A stretch of DNA of 64,000 nucleotides from Boletus sp. NGJ. Taxonomy: Eukaryota > Basidiomycota > Agaricomycetes > Boletales > Boletaceae. Where the stretch lies: the NCBI GenBank assembly GCA_019096195.1, contig JAGTXK010000103.1:1-64000 (forward strand), read 5' to 3'. The notes beneath the pieces were generated by a model. It had not been told where the DNA came from. It did not search any database and was given only the letters and a program-made list of their open reading frames with translations. Within the stretch, counting starts at the first letter, position 1, and every line of letters begins with the position of its first letter. This document shows positions 60,882-64,000 of the stretch, piece by piece. The position numbers and the translations under genes are program-made.

Positions 60882-63800
60882 TATTGGAACGGTACTAAAT
60901 ATACACGAACGGGAGGGAAGCTAGGAGGCTGGGATCAGCCAACAGTCCCGACGGGTGAAACAGGGAGGACGACGAACCGATTTAACGCGAAACAGGACCT
61001 GGGGCGCCAAGGAGCTAACAAGTCAGAGAAGAAGAGGCGCTTGTGCGACGGGAATAGGCATGAAGTGAGACCGGAGGAGAGGCGAGAAGACAAGACCCAG
61101 CAGCAACGAGCGCGATCAGAAATAATTTACTGGGAACATGGAGGTGGGTGTTCAAATAGTTCTGGGAGCCGGACTTGCCGTTGTTCAAGGGATATGGACC
61201 TGATCAGACAAGCAGGACACGCGGCGGCCCAATTCTGGCCAAGGACTTAACCGGGACCTTCCAAGCCTGCCAGTTATGTACTGACGAGATCCGCTGAGCA
61301 CTGATCCAACAATTATCGCTAGGGTTCTCTACATCCCTTCCTCCATGGAACCGGTTCACGAATCCGTCGGCGACACCCTAACAGCGGTTTGTTTGCGTTT
61401 CATTTGGATCGTCCTGTCGACCGATTCGTACACCTCACCCCAGCTCTCACACCGGCCATTCCTTGCCGCGACATCCACATGAACGGCTGTCAGCCCACTG
61501 ACATGTTCGTGGGCAGCCAGGTTATTTCATTCCCTTCTCCTTTCATTATCACGCTGATTGGCCTTTCAAGCTCAGAGACGTCTCTCATAATATGAAGTTT
61601 GGGTCTCGCATCCACCGACCTAGGCGTTTGGATGCCCCGAATCGTGGTCAAGATAGGCTGTGAACATTCTTATCGATCCGGCATTCACATTGATCGTGCT
61701 ACTACACGGTACGTACAATTCTTTAGTTCAACTTCCAGTCGCCGTGGACTCGGAATGCAAAATTGCTGTGCTCACCTGCTTCAATTCGCACGTTCAGTCA
61801 AAAAACCGAGTCCTTCAAGTCACATCCGAACCAGTTATTTGTATGGGCGCCACTGGAGCGCTGATGTCAAACTGGTCTGAATTTTTGTCCGCTTGTGTCA
61901 AGTGACCTCGGTTGCTGTGCTCCGTCGGTTTGGCCGCTGATCGAAAGGTACGAGTTCCATATAAACAGTCAATGCCGAGAGCTGTCAGAATTTGGGTACC
62001 CAAGTCCTGAGAGCCTTCGTCCGACCCGACGCCAGAGGACGGATAGTGCTACATCAATGAAGCACGCAAAACTGCACATCTCAGGCGTCAGACCCTAACA
62101 CCTACGTAAGTAGTGTGACTTCCCTGGACTGATTTTTCATTCTAGTGAGGAATATTATGATCAATCCAGCCGTTATCATGCATGACTTGACCAATTCAAA
62201 GTTACCCTATCATAGGTGGGTAGCCAACAAAGAACCAGCAATTTCTCAATGTGTGAAGTAACATCATCGCTTTTTCCAGACCATAGCTCAGGTTGGTGGT
62301 GGCGGGCTGATACTTGCGTTCTCTAAACCATATGCTTCAAGTTGGATGATCCAAGAAGCTCACGTCAGCATCGTGACGACATGTGCAGCTGTCTACCCAA
62401 ACCTCTGTATATTCGTTTTCATCAGCCGTTGTCCGAGTTTGAGCGCTGAGCGCCTTTCTGCAGCGCAACCGTGGTACCATTTCTAGCTCACTGATTCCCA
62501 TAATCAAATTGCTATGCACTAATTTTTTTTCATGCCCTGCCTGAATCCGTCTGAGCACTGCCTCTTCGGTAGAATTTTCAGTCTCTGATAGGAACGACAG
62601 ACTCAGTTCCTAACAAAGTTCTTCCGTCGCGGCTGCGTCCAGCAAGACCATGATATCCCCGCTCACCTTTTTTTTCTTCCTTTTTTCAGGTTTTCACCAG
62701 AGACTACATCCATATTCCCGATATGCGCGGAACGTTTGGCAATCTTTCACGTCTGTCAGCGCCGTGGACGATGATAACAATACTCCTTTCCTCCCGTCGG
62801 ATTGATGTGATATCAGTGTTGCAAGCGAAAGGAGCTCCCAGGAGGACATAGACTGTACGTGATATCCGCAATTGTGTTCCTGCATACATTCCGTATTTCC
62901 CCGCCTCGCAGGCTCTCATCGCATCCCTGACCTGAGTTGGCCAACATGTCTGCAATTAAACGAAGCGTCACTCAGTGACTCACTTCAATGTTCGCGACAT
63001 TGATCATTGCCGGTAGGCAAATATGAATAAGGGTGTGGTACTTTGTTCATCCCGACTCCGAGGATTTAGGTGCCACTGGAAAGCTGCATTTTGACTCTGT
63101 CGTCTGCGCCAAGCTGGTAACTGATATATCTTTCATGTTTCTGGTCGGCAATGGAACATGCCCACACTACCATGTACCTTGGGGAGCCCAAGCCAACACG
63201 ATTCCTGAACTAACACAATGTGGTAACAAAGAAAGGGGGCTTGCCTCGCCAAGTGCAGTCCCGACTCTTAGATGGTCTCGAAATTGAATCAAGGGCTTGG
63301 ATGACTGAGAGGAAAGCACTCGAGGTGAGTTGGTAAATAGCTCTAAGGAGATTTGCAGGGTCGAGCACATATGAAAAGGAATAAGATGGATGAGAGGATA
63401 GTCGACACATTTTGCACTCTCAATTTCACTTATTGCTAACCGTCCTGCAATAACAGTTTTCGAGAGTCAGCGGCCTACTTGTGGTATAGTCGTCAAGCGA
63501 TACATCCGTCTTGCAAAGAGCAGGCTAGGACTGCCCTCCTGGGCCTTGCACTGCAGACTCAATTGATTTCGGTACCTGCCGGCCCGACAGTTCACTGTAC
63601 AAAACCGATTCGGACGTCTATTTTGGCATTACAAGAATGTTTTCCCAGTGGTTTGGCGGCATTATGGGTCTTCCCAGTCGTCTCACAGCCCACCCACATG
63701 GCACAGTCTCGCTTAACCTCGATCTTACATAGCTCCAGAACGGATGCCCTTGCGTACGTGTTTTTTTCTTGACTTGACCAGCATCACAGTGTATCATCAT

Positions 63801-64000
63801 CACAGACATCCCGGCGATCTAATGTTATGCCTTAAGCACGGCGGCCTGCTATGCAGATTCATGCCTCTTTTCCCGATGTCCAGCATACTACACACCGCCT
63901 TGTATGTGCGGGGGTGTCCGGATTCCAGTGCGTCTGAAGTTATCAATCCGTCTGTATGACCGCAAACAACGCCCAGATTCAAAGAGGGTAGCTTCCACTT
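60882..64000. other. Gene-poor right end
   Basis: About 3.1 kb after the transcription-factor promoter, with normal CpG content. Only short overlapping frames (longest about 200 codons, 60,645-61,250, which overlaps the transcription-factor 5' end on the other strand and has no motif). The minus-strand frame at 62,955-62,704 reads protein-like for about 80 residues but I do not recognise it. There are no LTRs, no tRNA and no tandem repeats. Confidence 0.45.

Noticed and set aside
60645-61250. 201-codon plus-strand frame overlapping the transcription factor start
   Set aside because: Arg/Gly-rich with no motif, antisense to a well-supported gene and its promoter; most likely chance.

Overview
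This is nuclear DNA of a mushroom-forming basidiomycete (Agaricomycetes). The host genes carry many short introns of about 48-60 nt. The window also holds Plavaka-type and Ty3/gypsy chromodomain elements, a DUF6532 gene, a G1 (eqolisin) peptidase, CYP64/CYP620-like P450s and a BRE4/FUSC-like transporter, a combination typical of that group. I assigned everything by reading translations and splice sites by eye; no database search was run.

Positions 1 to about 25,150 are a transposon island. Its older parts are almost free of CpG and lie nested in one another. From left to right it holds: an LTR inserted in a copia-like gag fossil; a Tc1/mariner (DDE_3) relic; a decayed DUF6532 gene; a decayed Plavaka transposase; a Ty3/gypsy element (10,835-20,167) with both LTRs, a chromodomain and an extra zinc-knuckle reading frame; solo LTRs of a second family, one inside that element and one inside another LTR, each with a 5-bp target duplication; and a fold-back element made of opposed simple-sequence arms (23,408-24,523).

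Positions from about 25,150 to 50,050 are gene space organised around four paralogous cytochrome P450 genes. Two lie on the plus strand (27,856-30,012, and 30,851-32,989, which is a pseudogene). Two lie on the minus strand (41,797-39,634 and 50,043-47,868). They share all 12 exons, including a 14-nt exon at the I-helix and an 11-nt exon carrying the haem-ligand cysteine. Two housekeeping genes, cytosolic lysyl-tRNA synthetase and an ARI1-type RBR ubiquitin ligase, sit head to head between the P450 pairs. A relic of the LysRS 3' end behind the first P450 and inverted copies of a P450 3' flank record how the cluster duplicated. A decayed G1 peptidase, WD40-repeat relics and an unidentified intronless gene complete this part.

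Positions 50,050-64,000 hold three more genes, all on the minus strand: a small C2-like protein, a large FUSC/ArAE-type membrane protein (53,267-57,801) and a Zn2Cys6 transcription factor (58,789-60,881). The last 3 kb has no recognisable gene. P450s, a membrane transporter-like protein and a Zn2Cys6 regulator together could suggest secondary metabolism or detoxification, but no backbone synthase is present, so that link is only inference.
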